A DNA stretch of 64,000 nt from JANYCG01 sp031386665 (GCA_031386665.1 JANNCN010000038.1:1-64000); one strand, 5' to 3'; positions 23,810 to 33,641 are shown, counted from the stretch's first letter. Notes: generated from the sequence alone by a model not told the origin. Program-made: numbers and translations.

Positions 23810-24766
23810 ATGAGCAGTTTGATTGAGCAGGCCACCCTGCGCCTGGAGCAACTTCGCCGAGCAGGGGCCTCGATGCCAGACAGCGCATCGCCTGGTTTGG
23901 GCGGCCCTGGCGGCGCGGTTGGACGCCCTGGTAATTTTGCTCCTGCTGACGTACCTGCAGCTGCACCCGCCTCAAAGCCTGTGCTACTGCCCGACCCTGA
24001 GGTTTCGAAGTCAAAATACGTCGCAATTGACCTGGATGCGCTTGCCGCCGCCGGCATTGTCAGTCCCAACGCGCCTCGCTCCCAAATTGCAGATCAGTTC
24101 AGGGTTATCAAACGGCCATTGATTGCCAACGCACTGGGCAAAGGTGCGTCGATCATTGCCAATGGCAATTTGATCATGGTCACCAGCGCGTTGGCGGGCG
24201 AAGGCAAAAGCTTCACAGCCATCAATTTGGCTTTAAGCATCGCTACCGAGTTTGATACCACCGTCTTGCTGGTCGATGCAGACGTTGCGAGGCCTTCGGT
24301 GCTTCGTGTCCTGGGTTTACCCCCAAGCCCGGGGCTGCTGGACTTGGTGCTGGATGACACCAAAGAGATGGCCGATGTTCTGCTCAAGACCAACATCGAA
24401 AAGCTGACTATCTTGCCTAGCGGAACCGCACATGAGCGCGCCACCGAGTTGCTAGCCAGCGACGCGATGATCAAACTATTGAAGGACATGGCTAGCCGTT
24501 ACCCAGATCGAATTGTCATTTTTGACTCGCCGCCTTTGCTGTTGACTACCGAGGCTCGCGTGTTGGCCACGCACATGGGGCAAGTGGTTTTGGTTGTGCG
24601 GGCTGAGCAAACCTTGCAATCTGACGTTCAGCACGCCTTGGCGACTATTGATGCCTGTCCCGTGAAAATGCTCGTCTTGAATCAGGCCAGATCCGCGTCC
24701 AAAGGTACTTATGGCTACGGATACGGGTATGGATATGGCTATGGGCAGGAGCAGCCGACTCCATGA
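23810..24766 (+). CDS. XrtA-system tyrosine autokinase (BY-kinase)
   Basis: A 318-residue bacterial tyrosine kinase of the CpsD/Wzc-C type. Walker A is TSALAGEGKSFTA (about residues 125-137), Walker A' is LLVDADVARPS (153-163), and Walker B is the IVIFDSPPLLL strand. The C-terminus is a Tyr-Gly repeat with six Tyr-Gly pairs, the presumed autophosphorylation cluster. The N-terminal 90 residues are a Pro/Ala/Gly linker. Its stop overlaps the next start (ATGA at 24763). It is counteracted by the phosphatase at 20813. Confidence 0.94.
   Translation: MSSLIEQATLRLEQLRRAGASMPDSASPGLGGPGGAVGRPGNFAPADVPAAAPASKPVLLPDPEVSKSKYVAIDLDALAAAGIVSPNAPRSQIADQFRVIKRPLIANALGKGASIIANGNLIMVTSALAGEGKSFTAINLALSIATEFDTTVLLVDADVARPSVLRVLGLPPSPGLLDLVLDDTKEMADVLLKTNIEKLTILPSGTAHERATELLASDAMIKLLKDMASRYPDRIVIFDSPPLLLTTEARVLATHMGQVVLVVRAEQTLQSDVQHALATIDACPVKMLVLNQARSASKGTYGYGYGYGYGYGQEQPTP
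24710..24745 (+). repeat. Tyr-Gly dicodon repeat at the kinase C-terminus
   Basis: Six consecutive TAY-GGN dicodons encode the tyrosine cluster of the kinase. The tandem 6-bp unit could expand or contract in frame and so change the number of phosphorylation sites. Confidence 0.85.
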
Positions 24767-26343
24767 GCAGGGTTAAATCCCCTCATGACCTAGTTAAAGT
24801 GGCCAGGCTTGAGCCAGATATCTCGGGTTTTGCAGGTTTAAAGACCTTGCTGGCCGTATGCGCCGCCATGGCCTGCAATCCGGAGGCATTTGCCCAGGAG
24901 GCTAGTCAAAAAAGAGTCATCACCATTGTGCCGCGCGTTTCTGTGACTGAAACCATCACTGACAACGTTCGCCTCTCCACGGACAATCGGCAAGCAGAAC
25001 TCGTCACTGAAGTCAGTCCGGGGATTACCATCACGGGCAATAACGGTCGGCTTAAAGGTTTTTTGGACTACGCCTTGAGTGCACGTTTGTTTGCCAAGGA
25101 CACTTCAAGCACAACAACGCAAAATTCCTTGACCGCCTTTGGGACTCTCGAAGCGGTTGACAAGCGGGCCTTTTTGGACCTGAATGCCAGCATTACCCAG
25201 CAGGCGATTTCTGCGCTGGGCCCACAGGTCACTGGTGGTCCTCTGATCAACGCGAATCAAACTGAAACCACGTCTTTGCGGATCTCACCCTATGTGCGTG
25301 GCCGATGGGCCAACGCAGTGGATTACGACGCACGCTACAGTGTGTCTGCGAATCGAAGCCAATCGTCTCAGGTGTCAGATGTCACAACCAAAGACTTGTC
25401 TTTTCGATTGAGCGGGCAGGGCAGCAGCTCCAGACTAGGTTGGTCATTGAATGCCGGGCAGCAAAACGTGGCCTTCAGCGAAGGCCGTACCACCGAGTCT
25501 GATCGCCTCACGGGCACCGTAACCTACGCTGTTGCGCCGCAATTAAGCCTGTCGCTCACCGGGGGGCAGGAGTCCAGCAACTTCACCAGTGCCGACAAAC
25601 AGTCCAGTTGGACATCAGGTTTCGGCGTGAACTGGACTCCATCACCCAATACCAGTGTTTCCGTCAATCGACAGAATCGGCCTTTTGGGGAGTCGCACTC
25701 TTTTACGCTGTCGCATCGAACAGCGCGCACTGCCTGGAATTTAAGTGACTCGATGGACGTTATCTCGTCGCCCGCCCAAAGTGGCGTGACCAGTTTGGGG
25801 TCTACCTTTGACCTTTATTTCAGCCAATTCGCATCCATCGAGCCGGACCCTGTCAAGCGGACGGCCTTAGTTACTGCTTTTTTGCAAACCAATGGCATCA
25901 ACCCGGCTGGACCCGTTTTAAGTAACTTCCAAGCCTCTGGTTTGACCTTGCAACGTCGACAAAACTTGTCTTTCTCGCTGTTGGGCGTGCGCGACACGAT
26001 CACCGTCATTGCGACGCGCAGTGAAAGCTCTCGGCTGGACTCTTTCAGCACCTTCATTGACGATTTCTCCAACACGGCAGTGATTCGCCAAAATGGCCTG
26101 AGCGTCAGCTATGCGCATCGGTTGACGCCGGATTCGTCTATGAACGTGTTGGCGTCAACCCAGCACTCTTCTGACGCTGCTGGCTTGCAGGATTCGACCT
26201 CCAAAACCGTGAACATCAGTCTTTCCACCAAAGTTGGCGTGAAGACGTCGGTTGTAGTCAGTGCACGACGTGTCGTGTTTGACAGCAATACGACGCCGTA
26301 CTCTGAAACTGCATTCACCGGCACCCTGAACGTGCCGTTTTGA
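24763..26343 (+). CDS. PEP-CTERM-system-associated outer-membrane protein (TIGR03016-like)
   Basis: A 526-residue protein matching the uncharacterised family that sits between the tyrosine kinase and the AAA+ ATPase in XrtA loci. The N-terminus has a hydrophobic signal region (LKTLLAVCAAMACNPEAFAQ). The rest is made of amphipathic beta strands, for example VTETITDNVRLSTDNRQAE and TITVIATRSES, and the chain ends in GTLNVPF with a terminal Phe, as in outer-membrane barrels. It may form the outer part of the export path, since no large Wza is present; the exact role is not known. Four-base overlaps show tight coupling to its neighbours. Confidence 0.88.
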   Translation: MSRVKSPHDLVKVARLEPDISGFAGLKTLLAVCAAMACNPEAFAQEASQKRVITIVPRVSVTETITDNVRLSTDNRQAELVTEVSPGITITGNNGRLKGFLDYALSARLFAKDTSSTTTQNSLTAFGTLEAVDKRAFLDLNASITQQAISALGPQVTGGPLINANQTETTSLRISPYVRGRWANAVDYDARYSVSANRSQSSQVSDVTTKDLSFRLSGQGSSSRLGWSLNAGQQNVAFSEGRTTESDRLTGTVTYAVAPQLSLSLTGGQESSNFTSADKQSSWTSGFGVNWTPSPNTSVSVNRQNRPFGESHSFTLSHRTARTAWNLSDSMDVISSPAQSGVTSLGSTFDLYFSQFASIEPDPVKRTALVTAFLQTNGINPAGPVLSNFQASGLTLQRRQNLSFSLLGVRDTITVIATRSESSRLDSFSTFIDDFSNTAVIRQNGLSVSYAHRLTPDSSMNVLASTQHSSDAAGLQDSTSKTVNISLSTKVGVKTSVVVSARRVVFDSNTTPYSETAFTGTLNVPF

Positions 26344-26346
26344 CCC

Positions 26347-27462
26347 ATGTATGAAGCTTTCTATGGTTTGACCGGCAAGCCGTTTCAACTCAATCCCGAC
26401 CCCAGTTTTTATTTCGGAAGCAAGCAGCACCGCCGAGCCAAGGCTTACCTCGAGTACGGGGTTCAGAGAAACGAAGGCTTCATCGTCATCACCGGGGAAA
26501 TAGGCGCTGGCAAAACCACCATCGTGCGGGGCTTGCTGGAGAGCCTTGATCAAAACACGGTCGTCGCCGCCAACTTGGTCAGCACCCAGCTTGACGCGGA
26601 AGACACCTTGCGGATGGTGGGTGCAGCGTTTGGTGTGGGTGTGAAAGACTTGTCCAAGTCTGATCTGCTGATGTCGCTTGAGGCCTTTTTGGTCACCCAC
26701 ATCAGCCAAGGCAAACGTTGTCTTTTGGTGGTGGATGAGGCACAAAACCTGACGCCCCGTGCGGTCGAAGAGCTTCGCATGCTCTCCAACTTCCAATTCG
26801 GCAAGCAAGCCTTATTGCAAACTTTTTTGGTTGGTCAGCCGGAATTTCGGGAGATACTGCAAAGCCCCAATATGCAGCAGCTGCGTCAGCGCGTGACGGC
26901 AACTTGCCACATTGGCCCGATGGACAAAGACGAAACCCGGGGCTACATCGAGCATCGGCTCAAGTGCGTGGGCTCCACCGGCAGGCCTGGGTTTGATGCG
27001 GGCGCATTTGAGGGGATTCACAAGGCCAGCGGCGGCATTCCAAGGCGAATCAACACGGTGTGCGACCGTTTGTTGTTGTTGGGTTTTCTGGGTGAAAAAG
27101 AAAGCTTCAGCGCAGACGACGTTACCGAAGTGGTGACCGAAATTCAGGAAGAAGGCGGCTCCTCAGCGTACAACCCGATTGAAACAGTGTCGGGCAACGG
27201 CGGGTCAGCCAAGTCCCGGAGTGCGCAGGAGCAATTTGACATTGACCTGTCGGACCTGCAATACGACGCTGACGTGGTTGACGGGTTCGCCAAAAAAGTT
27301 GAGGCCTTGGGCGCTGAACAATATGGCGACCGATTGATGCGGCTCGAGCGCAGCCTGCTGCGCATGGAACGGGTCAACCTGGAGATGCTGACCATGTTTC
27401 ATCGCCTGATGACGGGTCTTAAAAAGCAGGCACCTGATTTCCCTGAGGTTGACGGGCCATGA
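26347..27462 (+). CDS. XrtA-system AAA+ ATPase (ExeA-like)
   Basis: A 371-residue ATPase similar to ExeA/GspA AAA proteins. The start MYEAFYGLTGKPFQLNPDP is typical. Walker A is GEIGAGKT (50-57) and Walker B is CLLVVDEAQNL (125-135). A C-terminal region with Arg-finger sequences (ASGGIPRRINTVCDRLLLL) follows, then an acidic linker and a short coiled coil. In PEP-CTERM loci this gene always follows the outer-membrane protein, and an assembly role is supposed but not proven. It overlaps the deacetylase gene by 4 bp. Confidence 0.93.
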   Translation: MYEAFYGLTGKPFQLNPDPSFYFGSKQHRRAKAYLEYGVQRNEGFIVITGEIGAGKTTIVRGLLESLDQNTVVAANLVSTQLDAEDTLRMVGAAFGVGVKDLSKSDLLMSLEAFLVTHISQGKRCLLVVDEAQNLTPRAVEELRMLSNFQFGKQALLQTFLVGQPEFREILQSPNMQQLRQRVTATCHIGPMDKDETRGYIEHRLKCVGSTGRPGFDAGAFEGIHKASGGIPRRINTVCDRLLLLGFLGEKESFSADDVTEVVTEIQEEGGSSAYNPIETVSGNGGSAKSRSAQEQFDIDLSDLQYDADVVDGFAKKVEALGAEQYGDRLMRLERSLLRMERVNLEMLTMFHRLMTGLKKQAPDFPEVDGP

Positions 27463-28358
27463 GCACCGCGCTGCAATTTATGCCATCGGCAGAAACGCCA
27501 AAAAATCGCTTGGCCAATGCCTTGACCATTGATGTCGAGGACTATTTTCAGGTGTCTGCCTTTGCGCCTTACATCGAGCGTTCTGATTGGAACTTGCGCG
27601 AATGCCGAATTGAAAGGAACGTTGGCCGCATTCTGGACATGCTGGCCCGACGCGAGGTCAAGGCAACTTTTTTCACTCTGGGTTGGATCGCCGAGCGCTA
27701 CCCTCAACTCATTCGGGAAATCGCCAACCAAGGCCATGAGGTTGCCAGCCACGGGTATGGGCATGAGCGCGCCAGTGACTTGAGCGAAGACAGCTTTTAT
27801 GCCGATGTGCACCTTGCCAAGAAGATTCTTGAAGACTTGAGCGGTGCGGAGGTCAAGGGTTACCGGGCACCGAGTTTTTCAATTGGCACGGGTAACCTTT
27901 GGGCGTTTGACACCTTGGCGCGGGCGGGCTACCGCTACAGCTCCAGCGTTTATCCGATTCAACATGACCACTACGGCATGCCTGATTCGCCCCGGTTTGC
28001 CTATGACGTGCGTCCTGGCCTGCTTGAAATTCCGGTCACAACCTTGCGCGTTTTGAATCGCAATCTGCCGTCCAGTGGCGGTGGGTACTTTCGATTGCTT
28101 CCCTATGCGCTTTCGCGTTGGATGCTAAGACAAGTCAACCAGGGCGACCAGCAGTCGGGTATTTTTTACTTCCACCCTTGGGAAATTGATTTTGCGCAAC
28201 CGCGAGTGGCCGGAATTGGGGCTAAAACCAAGTTTCGCCACTACGTTAATATCGACAAGATGGAAGGGCGCCTGGAAAGGCTATTGAGAGATTTCAAGTG
28301 GGGCCGGATGGATGAGATTTTTTTAAATAAAACTCATCGCGAGGCAGCGCTTGCCTGA
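27459..28358 (+). CDS. XrtA-system polysaccharide deacetylase
   Basis: A 299-residue NodB-homology carbohydrate esterase 4 protein of the PEP-CTERM-associated subfamily. TIDVEDYFQVSAF begins the domain and holds the metal/catalytic Asp. EVASHGYGHERA gives the His pair, GYRAPSFSIG the Arg-Ala-Pro motif, and FYFHPWEIDF the late catalytic His region, typical of this subfamily (DUF3473-like C-terminus). It probably removes N-acetyl groups from the polysaccharide. It overlaps the ATPase gene upstream and the FemAB-like gene downstream. Confidence 0.93.
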   Translation: MSTALQFMPSAETPKNRLANALTIDVEDYFQVSAFAPYIERSDWNLRECRIERNVGRILDMLARREVKATFFTLGWIAERYPQLIREIANQGHEVASHGYGHERASDLSEDSFYADVHLAKKILEDLSGAEVKGYRAPSFSIGTGNLWAFDTLARAGYRYSSSVYPIQHDHYGMPDSPRFAYDVRPGLLEIPVTTLRVLNRNLPSSGGGYFRLLPYALSRWMLRQVNQGDQQSGIFYFHPWEIDFAQPRVAGIGAKTKFRHYVNIDKMEGRLERLLRDFKWGRMDEIFLNKTHREAALA

Positions 28359-29403
28359 CGCGGGTTTGCTGACCGTTTCGCTTTTGCCTCACAGCGATCT
28401 CGCTGCGTCAAAGCGGTGGGATGATTTTGTTCATCAGTGTGCCGAAGCCACGTTTTTTCATCTTTCGGGATGGCAAAAAATTGTGCGCGAGGTGTTTCGC
28501 CACGACACCTACTTTTTGTCGGCTCAGAAGGGCGACACCGTTGTTGGCGTGCTGCCTCTGGCCCACGTCAACAGTTGGTTGTTTGGCAACTCCCTCATTG
28601 GGCTGCCCTTTGCCGTGTACGGTGGGGTGGCAGTGACCGACCCGTTGGCTATCGAAGTGCTGGAACTCGAAGCCCAAAAAATCGCCAAACGGCTCGGCGT
28701 CGATCACTTGGAACTGAGAAACGTGGTGGCTCGCCATGACGACTGGCCCACTCAGGATTTGTACGTCACCTTTCGTAAAGAAATTTTGGCGGCGGAAGAG
28801 GCCAATATGCTGGCCATTCCACGCAAGCAGCGCGCCATGGTGCGCAAAGGCATCAAAAACGGGCTCGTCAGTGAAATTGACACGCAGATTGATCGTTTTT
28901 TTAGGCTTTACGCCGATAACGTCCACCGCCACGGCACGCCCGCCATGCCCAAGCGGTATTTTCAGGCTTTGCAGCAAGAGTTTGGTGCCAATTGCGAGAT
29001 TTTGACTGTGACTGGGCCTGACGGTCGCCTGCTCAGCTCAGTCTTGAGTTTTTACTTTCGCGATGAGGTTTTGCCGTATTACGCGGGCGACGATGAATCC
29101 GCCCGCGACCTGGCTGCCAATGACTTCAAATACTGGGAGTTGTTGCGCCGCGCCTGTGCAAAGGGCTTGAAAGTCTTTGACTATGGCCGAAGCAAGCAGG
29201 GCACAGGCTCTTACGCCTTCAAGAAAAACTGGGGCTTTGAGCCGCGCCAGTTGAACTACCAATATTGCCTTTACAAACGCGATGCCATCCCGCAAAACAA
29301 CCCGTCCAACGCCAAGTACAAGTTGCTGATCGAAACCTGGCGGCGCATGCCGATTGGGCTGGCCAATTGGCTTGGGCCCTTCATTGTTCGCAACTTGGGC
29401 TGA
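28351..29403 (+). CDS. FemAB-related protein, PEP-CTERM system-associated
   Basis: A 350-residue GNAT-fold protein related to FemA/B, which use aminoacyl-tRNA to add amino acids to peptidoglycan precursors. TFFHLSGWQKIVREVFRHDTYFL opens the first domain. RKQRAMVRKGIKNGL and FDYGRSKQGTGSYAFKKNWGFEP are the most conserved parts of the family in XrtA loci. The start is TTG at 28351, overlapping the deacetylase stop by 8 bp. The substrate is not known; transfer of an acyl or aminoacyl group to the polysaccharide is plausible. Confidence 0.9.
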   Translation: MPDAGLLTVSLLPHSDLAASKRWDDFVHQCAEATFFHLSGWQKIVREVFRHDTYFLSAQKGDTVVGVLPLAHVNSWLFGNSLIGLPFAVYGGVAVTDPLAIEVLELEAQKIAKRLGVDHLELRNVVARHDDWPTQDLYVTFRKEILAAEEANMLAIPRKQRAMVRKGIKNGLVSEIDTQIDRFFRLYADNVHRHGTPAMPKRYFQALQQEFGANCEILTVTGPDGRLLSSVLSFYFRDEVLPYYAGDDESARDLAANDFKYWELLRRACAKGLKVFDYGRSKQGTGSYAFKKNWGFEPRQLNYQYCLYKRDAIPQNNPSNAKYKLLIETWRRMPIGLANWLGPFIVRNLG

Positions 29404-29411
29404 CCGTTGCC

Positions 29412-30650
29412 ATGGCCAATGTTTTGTTGCTGGTTCACCGGCTGCCCTATCCGCCCAATAAGGGTGACAAAGTTCGCTCCTACCATTTGTTGAAGCATTT
29501 GGCAAAAAACCACCGGGTCTTTTTGGGGACATTTGTGGACGATCAAGCAGATGAAATTCATGTTGAAACGGTGCGCAAGCTTTGCTTTGAATTGCATGCG
29601 GCCAAGCTCACACCCGCCTTGCAAAAGGTCCTTAGCTTGTCTGCGATGTTGACCGGGCAGGCCATGTCTTTGCGTTACTACCTGAACGCGGGACTCAAAG
29701 ACTGGGTGAGCCAAGTCTTCGCCGCGCAAAAGATAGACGCCGTGGTAGTGTTTTCGTCGGCAATGGGTCAGTATGCTCAGAGTGGCCCTGGCGCTGCGTT
29801 GTTGGTTGATTTTGTCGACGTTGACTCGGCCAAATGGACGCAGTATGCACCCAACCACCGCTGGCCGTTGTCTTGGCTTTATAGGCGCGAAGGTAAAAAG
29901 TTGCTTGAGTACGAACGCAAGCTGGCTCTGCAGTCCAACCGATCCTTTTTTGTAACCGACAACGAAGTTCAGCTCTTCAACCAGGCCGCGCCCGAGTCGA
30001 CTGGCAAGGTCGAGGCCATGTGCAACGGGGTGGATTCAGATTTTTTCGCGCCCGACTCAAAGCGCCAAAATCCTTACTGGGCGGGTTTGGCTGAGGCCAC
30101 CGGCGGTGTGGTGGTCTTTACCGGGGCGATGGACTATTGGCCCAATGTTGACGCGGTCACCTGGTTTGTCGCAGACATCTTGCCAACATTGAGCAGGTCA
30201 CGTCCTGGCCTGCGTTTTTATATTGTCGGCCGCAGCCCAACGCCTGCTGTGGCGGCGCTGGCCGCTCAAGATGTAGTGGTCACAGGCACGGTAGATGACG
30301 TTCGTCCCTACCTACAATACGCTGACGTGGTGGTGGCGCCGTTGCGATTGGCCCGTGGCATTCAAAACAAGATTCTGGAGGCTATGGCCATGGCCAGACC
30401 CGTGGTGGCGTCTGTGTCATGCGTGCAAGCCATCAGCGCGCTGCAAGACAACGAGGTGCTGCAGGCGAACACAGCGCAAGAATTCGCAGCTCAAGTTGAA
30501 GCCCTTTTGGGCAATTCTCAGCAACGAGAGCACATTGGCTTGGCAGGAAGGCAAAGAGTTTTGAACGATTACAGCTGGTCCGCCCATCTCGGTAAAATCG
30601 ACAGGCACCTGTCTGGTTCGGTAAATTTGGGCCAAAAGGTGACTGCATGA
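29412..30650 (+). CDS. XrtA-system glycosyltransferase (TIGR03087-like)
   Basis: A 412-residue GT-B glycosyltransferase. VHRLPYPPNKGDKVRSYHLLKHLA (split as VHRLPYPPNKGD and KVRSYHLLKHLA) is characteristic of the PEP-CTERM-associated family. The donor domain has VVVFTGAMDYWPNVDAVTW and PLRLARGIQNKILEAMAMARPVV, with the conserved Glu. The ATG at 29412 is chosen; upstream in-frame codons would run back into the FemAB-like gene. The stop overlaps the exosortase start (ATGA). The sugar donor is unknown. Confidence 0.92.
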   Translation: MANVLLLVHRLPYPPNKGDKVRSYHLLKHLAKNHRVFLGTFVDDQADEIHVETVRKLCFELHAAKLTPALQKVLSLSAMLTGQAMSLRYYLNAGLKDWVSQVFAAQKIDAVVVFSSAMGQYAQSGPGAALLVDFVDVDSAKWTQYAPNHRWPLSWLYRREGKKLLEYERKLALQSNRSFFVTDNEVQLFNQAAPESTGKVEAMCNGVDSDFFAPDSKRQNPYWAGLAEATGGVVVFTGAMDYWPNVDAVTWFVADILPTLSRSRPGLRFYIVGRSPTPAVAALAAQDVVVTGTVDDVRPYLQYADVVVAPLRLARGIQNKILEAMAMARPVVASVSCVQAISALQDNEVLQANTAQEFAAQVEALLGNSQQREHIGLAGRQRVLNDYSWSAHLGKIDRHLSGSVNLGQKVTA

Positions 30651-32242
30651 GCGCTGAGCTGCAGATGCCTTCCGCGCGGTTGGCGGAAGCCTCATGGCGC
30701 ATCACTTGGCGCTGGGCGTTGACAGCCTTGGCGGTGCTGATCGGGCTGACCATTTTCCTGTACTGGCATACGGCCAGCACTATCGTTTTGATTTGGTCAC
30801 GGTCCGAAACCTTCACCCATGGGTTTTTGGTGCCGCCAATCACTGCCTGGCTGATTTGGCGACAGCGCGAGGTGCTGGCGAACATAGCACCCAAGCCCAG
30901 CCTTTGGGCGCTTGTTTTGCTGTCGGGCGCATCGCTGGCCTGGTTGTTGGGTGACTTGTCTGCCGTCAACGCCCTGACGCAATTGGCTTTGGTGGCCATG
31001 CTGGTCTTTTTGGTACCAGCCTTGCTGGGCTGGCGGGTCACACGCAGTATCATTTTTCCACTTGGGTTTTTGTTTTTTGCGGTACCGATTGGCGAATTTG
31101 CCATGCCGCAGCTGATGGTTTGGACGGCCGACTTCACAGTTGAAGCCCTTCGCCTAAGCGGCATTCCGGTTTACCGCGAAGGCCTTCAATTTGTCATTCC
31201 GTCAGGCAACTGGTCGGTGGTCGAGGCCTGCAGCGGCGTTCGCTATTTGATTGCCTCAATCACGGTGGGCACCCTGTTTGCCTATTTGAACTACCAATCG
31301 ACGCAACGTCGCCTGTTTTTTGTGGCAGTTTCCTTTCTGGTTCCAGTGCTGGCCAACTGGCTCAGAGCCTACATCATTGTGATGTTGGGGCACTTGTCAG
31401 GCAACAAACTCGCCACGGGCGTCGACCATTTGGTTTACGGCTGGGTGTTTTTCGGCGTGGTGATCATGTTGATGTTCATGATTGGGGCGCGTTGGGCTGA
31501 GCCGGATCAACCCAAGACGCTGAGCAAACCTGGCGCCGTCAGTGCAGGCTCTGGCGGGTCGGTAGCCGGTTTTGGGTTGGCCGCCTTGTGTCTTGCCGCG
31601 CTGTTAAGCCTGCCGCATTTTATTTTGAGCTCCATTGAGCTCAGCGAGAGCACAGTGACCGGGCAAATCCAACAACCCTTGAAATTATCGGCCGACTGGA
31701 TCGAGCGGCCCACGCCAACAGTCGCTTTCAAACCGTCCTTTCAAAACCCATCAGCAGAGGTCAACGCGGGCTTTGGCAGCCAGGGGGCTGAAGTCGGGCT
31801 CTATTTAGGCTATTACCAAAAGCAAAAATATGACCGCAAAATGGTCAGTTCAACTAACGTGTTGGCAGGCAGCAAAGACACAAGCTGGGCATGGGTCAAG
31901 AACTCACAACGCAGCGCTGTCTTGCAATGCCAACCTGTGACGGTGAGATCCGCTGAGCTGCGAGGGCCTGCACCTGCGGGTCAATCAGCCGATCTGCGAC
32001 TGATTGCTTGGCAAATATATTGGGTAAACGGCACTTTGACCGCCAATGATTACCTTGCCAAAGTTTATAGTGCGGTCTACCGACTGTTGGGGCGGGGCGA
32101 TGACTCTGCCGTGATTGTGGTTTACACAACCCGTGAGCCGGGCAGCGCGGCTGGGGCACCAGAAGCGACTTTGCAGCGATTTCTGGATGCGAACTACGAC
32201 CAGATTAACAAAACTTTGGCCTCAGCCAGGCGGCCAAAATAG
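30647..32242 (+). CDS. xrtA: Exosortase A fused to an EpsI domain
   Basis: A 531-residue integral membrane transpeptidase-like protease. It has about eight transmembrane helices. The catalytic triad of the exosortase family is visible: Cys195 in VEACSGVRYL, Arg240 in NWLRAY, and His261 in DHLVYGW. From about residue 320 a periplasmic EpsI-type domain follows (YLGYYQKQKYDRKMVSS). It cleaves PEP-CTERM proteins at the PEP motif, as predicted for the substrate at 13886. The gene overlaps the preceding glycosyltransferase by 4 bp and ends the tight first operon segment; a 93-bp gap follows. Confidence 0.96.
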   Translation: MSAELQMPSARLAEASWRITWRWALTALAVLIGLTIFLYWHTASTIVLIWSRSETFTHGFLVPPITAWLIWRQREVLANIAPKPSLWALVLLSGASLAWLLGDLSAVNALTQLALVAMLVFLVPALLGWRVTRSIIFPLGFLFFAVPIGEFAMPQLMVWTADFTVEALRLSGIPVYREGLQFVIPSGNWSVVEACSGVRYLIASITVGTLFAYLNYQSTQRRLFFVAVSFLVPVLANWLRAYIIVMLGHLSGNKLATGVDHLVYGWVFFGVVIMLMFMIGARWAEPDQPKTLSKPGAVSAGSGGSVAGFGLAALCLAALLSLPHFILSSIELSESTVTGQIQQPLKLSADWIERPTPTVAFKPSFQNPSAEVNAGFGSQGAEVGLYLGYYQKQKYDRKMVSSTNVLAGSKDTSWAWVKNSQRSAVLQCQPVTVRSAELRGPAPAGQSADLRLIAWQIYWVNGTLTANDYLAKVYSAVYRLLGRGDDSAVIVVYTTREPGSAAGAPEATLQRFLDANYDQINKTLASARRPK

Positions 32243-32335
32243 CCGGACTGGGTAATTGGCGGGCAGGCTGTTTTTTGTGGGCTGGTTTGCTGGTTCGCTC
32301 GACTTGTTAACTTTGAATGCGATGGAGTAATTGAA

Positions 32336-33616
32336 ATGACCGTGGTTGCAGTGATTGGTTTGGGCTACGTGGGCTTGCCGCTGGTGATTGAATTTGGCAA
32401 ACACTTTCGCACCATCGGCTTCGATATTGCGGTGTCCAAAGTTGAGTCTTGCCTAAAAGGCGTGGACCCCTCGCGTGAGTTGTCAGACGAAGAAATGCGG
32501 GCGTCGCCGCAGGCTGTTTACACGGCAGACCCCAAAATGCTTGCTGAGGCCGACATCATTGTTGTGGCGGTGCCTACGCCAGTTGACAACGCCCACATCC
32601 CTGATTTTCGCCCGCTGATCGGCTCCAGCACCAGCGTGGGTCGGCACATGAAAATCGGTGCCACCGTGGTGTATGAATCTACCGTGTACCCGGGAGCCAC
32701 TGAAGAAGTCTGCATTCCTGTTTTGGAGCGCGAGTCCGGCAAAAAATGGAAAAAAGACTTTTTTGTCGGTTATTCGCCCGAACGCATCAACCCTGGCGAC
32801 AAAGAGCACACGCTGACCAAGATTTTGAAAATCGTCTCGGGCGACACCCCAGAAACACTTGAAAAAGTCGCCAAACTGTATGAAACCATTGTGATTCCGG
32901 GCGTGCACCGCGCGTCCAGCATCAAGGCGGCCGAGGCAGCCAAAGTCATTGAAAACACCCAGCGCGACCTGAATATTTCGCTCATGAACGAGCTGTCTAT
33001 TATTTTTGACAAGATGGGCATCGACACCACCGAAGTGCTGGAAGCGGCGGGTACCAAATGGAACTTTTTGAAGTTCAAACCGGGTCTTGTGGGTGGGCAT
33101 TGCATTGGCGTGGACCCGTATTACCTGACGCACAAAGCCGAAATGTTGGGCTACAACCCGCAGGTGATTTTGGCGGGCCGGCGCATCAACGACGGCATGG
33201 GCAAGTTCATCGCTGAGCAAACTATCAAGCACATGATTGCAGCGGGCAGCTACATCAAAGGCGCCAAAGTCAATGTGCTGGGGTTGACCTTCAAAGAAAA
33301 CTGCGGTGACCTGCGCAATTCCAAGGTGATCGACATCATCAATGAGCTTAAAACCTATGGCGTCGAAGTGCATGTGACTGACCCGCAAGCCAAATCAGAC
33401 GAAGCGGTGCACGAATACGGCGTGCCGCTGATGGCGTGGGCCGATTTGCCTCGTGCCGATGCGATAGTGGCAGCGGTTGCGCACAAGGAATATGCAGAGT
33501 TAAGCATGGAAGATTTTGGTCAAAAACTGGTGAAAGGCGGGGCGTTTATTGATGTGAAAGCCGCGTTTGACCGCAAAGCCATTGTGGCGGCAGGCTTTCG
33601 CCTGTGGCGTCTTTGA
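32336..33616 (+). CDS. Nucleotide-sugar dehydrogenase (TviB/WbpA/UDP-glucose dehydrogenase family)
   Basis: A 426-residue UDP-sugar 6-dehydrogenase. The N-terminal Rossmann motif is VIGLGYVGLPL. YESTVYPGATEEVCIPVLE and YSPERINPGD are signatures of the TviB-like group (UDP-GlcNAc/GlcNAcA type). The catalytic Cys is Cys256 in VGGHCIGVDPYY. The C-terminal domain has the second Rossmann fold. It oxidises a UDP-hexose to the uronic acid for the polysaccharide; with the epimerase at 19608 it could provide UDP-galacturonic-type donors. Sequence alone does not decide between UDP-Glc and UDP-GlcNAc, but the motifs look TviB-like. A GGAG sequence precedes the ATG. Repeat copy 3 follows 25 bp after the stop. 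Confidence 0.93.
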   Translation: MTVVAVIGLGYVGLPLVIEFGKHFRTIGFDIAVSKVESCLKGVDPSRELSDEEMRASPQAVYTADPKMLAEADIIVVAVPTPVDNAHIPDFRPLIGSSTSVGRHMKIGATVVYESTVYPGATEEVCIPVLERESGKKWKKDFFVGYSPERINPGDKEHTLTKILKIVSGDTPETLEKVAKLYETIVIPGVHRASSIKAAEAAKVIENTQRDLNISLMNELSIIFDKMGIDTTEVLEAAGTKWNFLKFKPGLVGGHCIGVDPYYLTHKAEMLGYNPQVILAGRRINDGMGKFIAEQTIKHMIAAGSYIKGAKVNVLGLTFKENCGDLRNSKVIDIINELKTYGVEVHVTDPQAKSDEAVHEYGVPLMAWADLPRADAIVAAVAHKEYAELSMEDFGQKLVKGGAFIDVKAAFDRKAIVAAGFRLWRL

Positions 33617-33641
33617 AGCTCGATTTTTGGGCTAATTTTGA

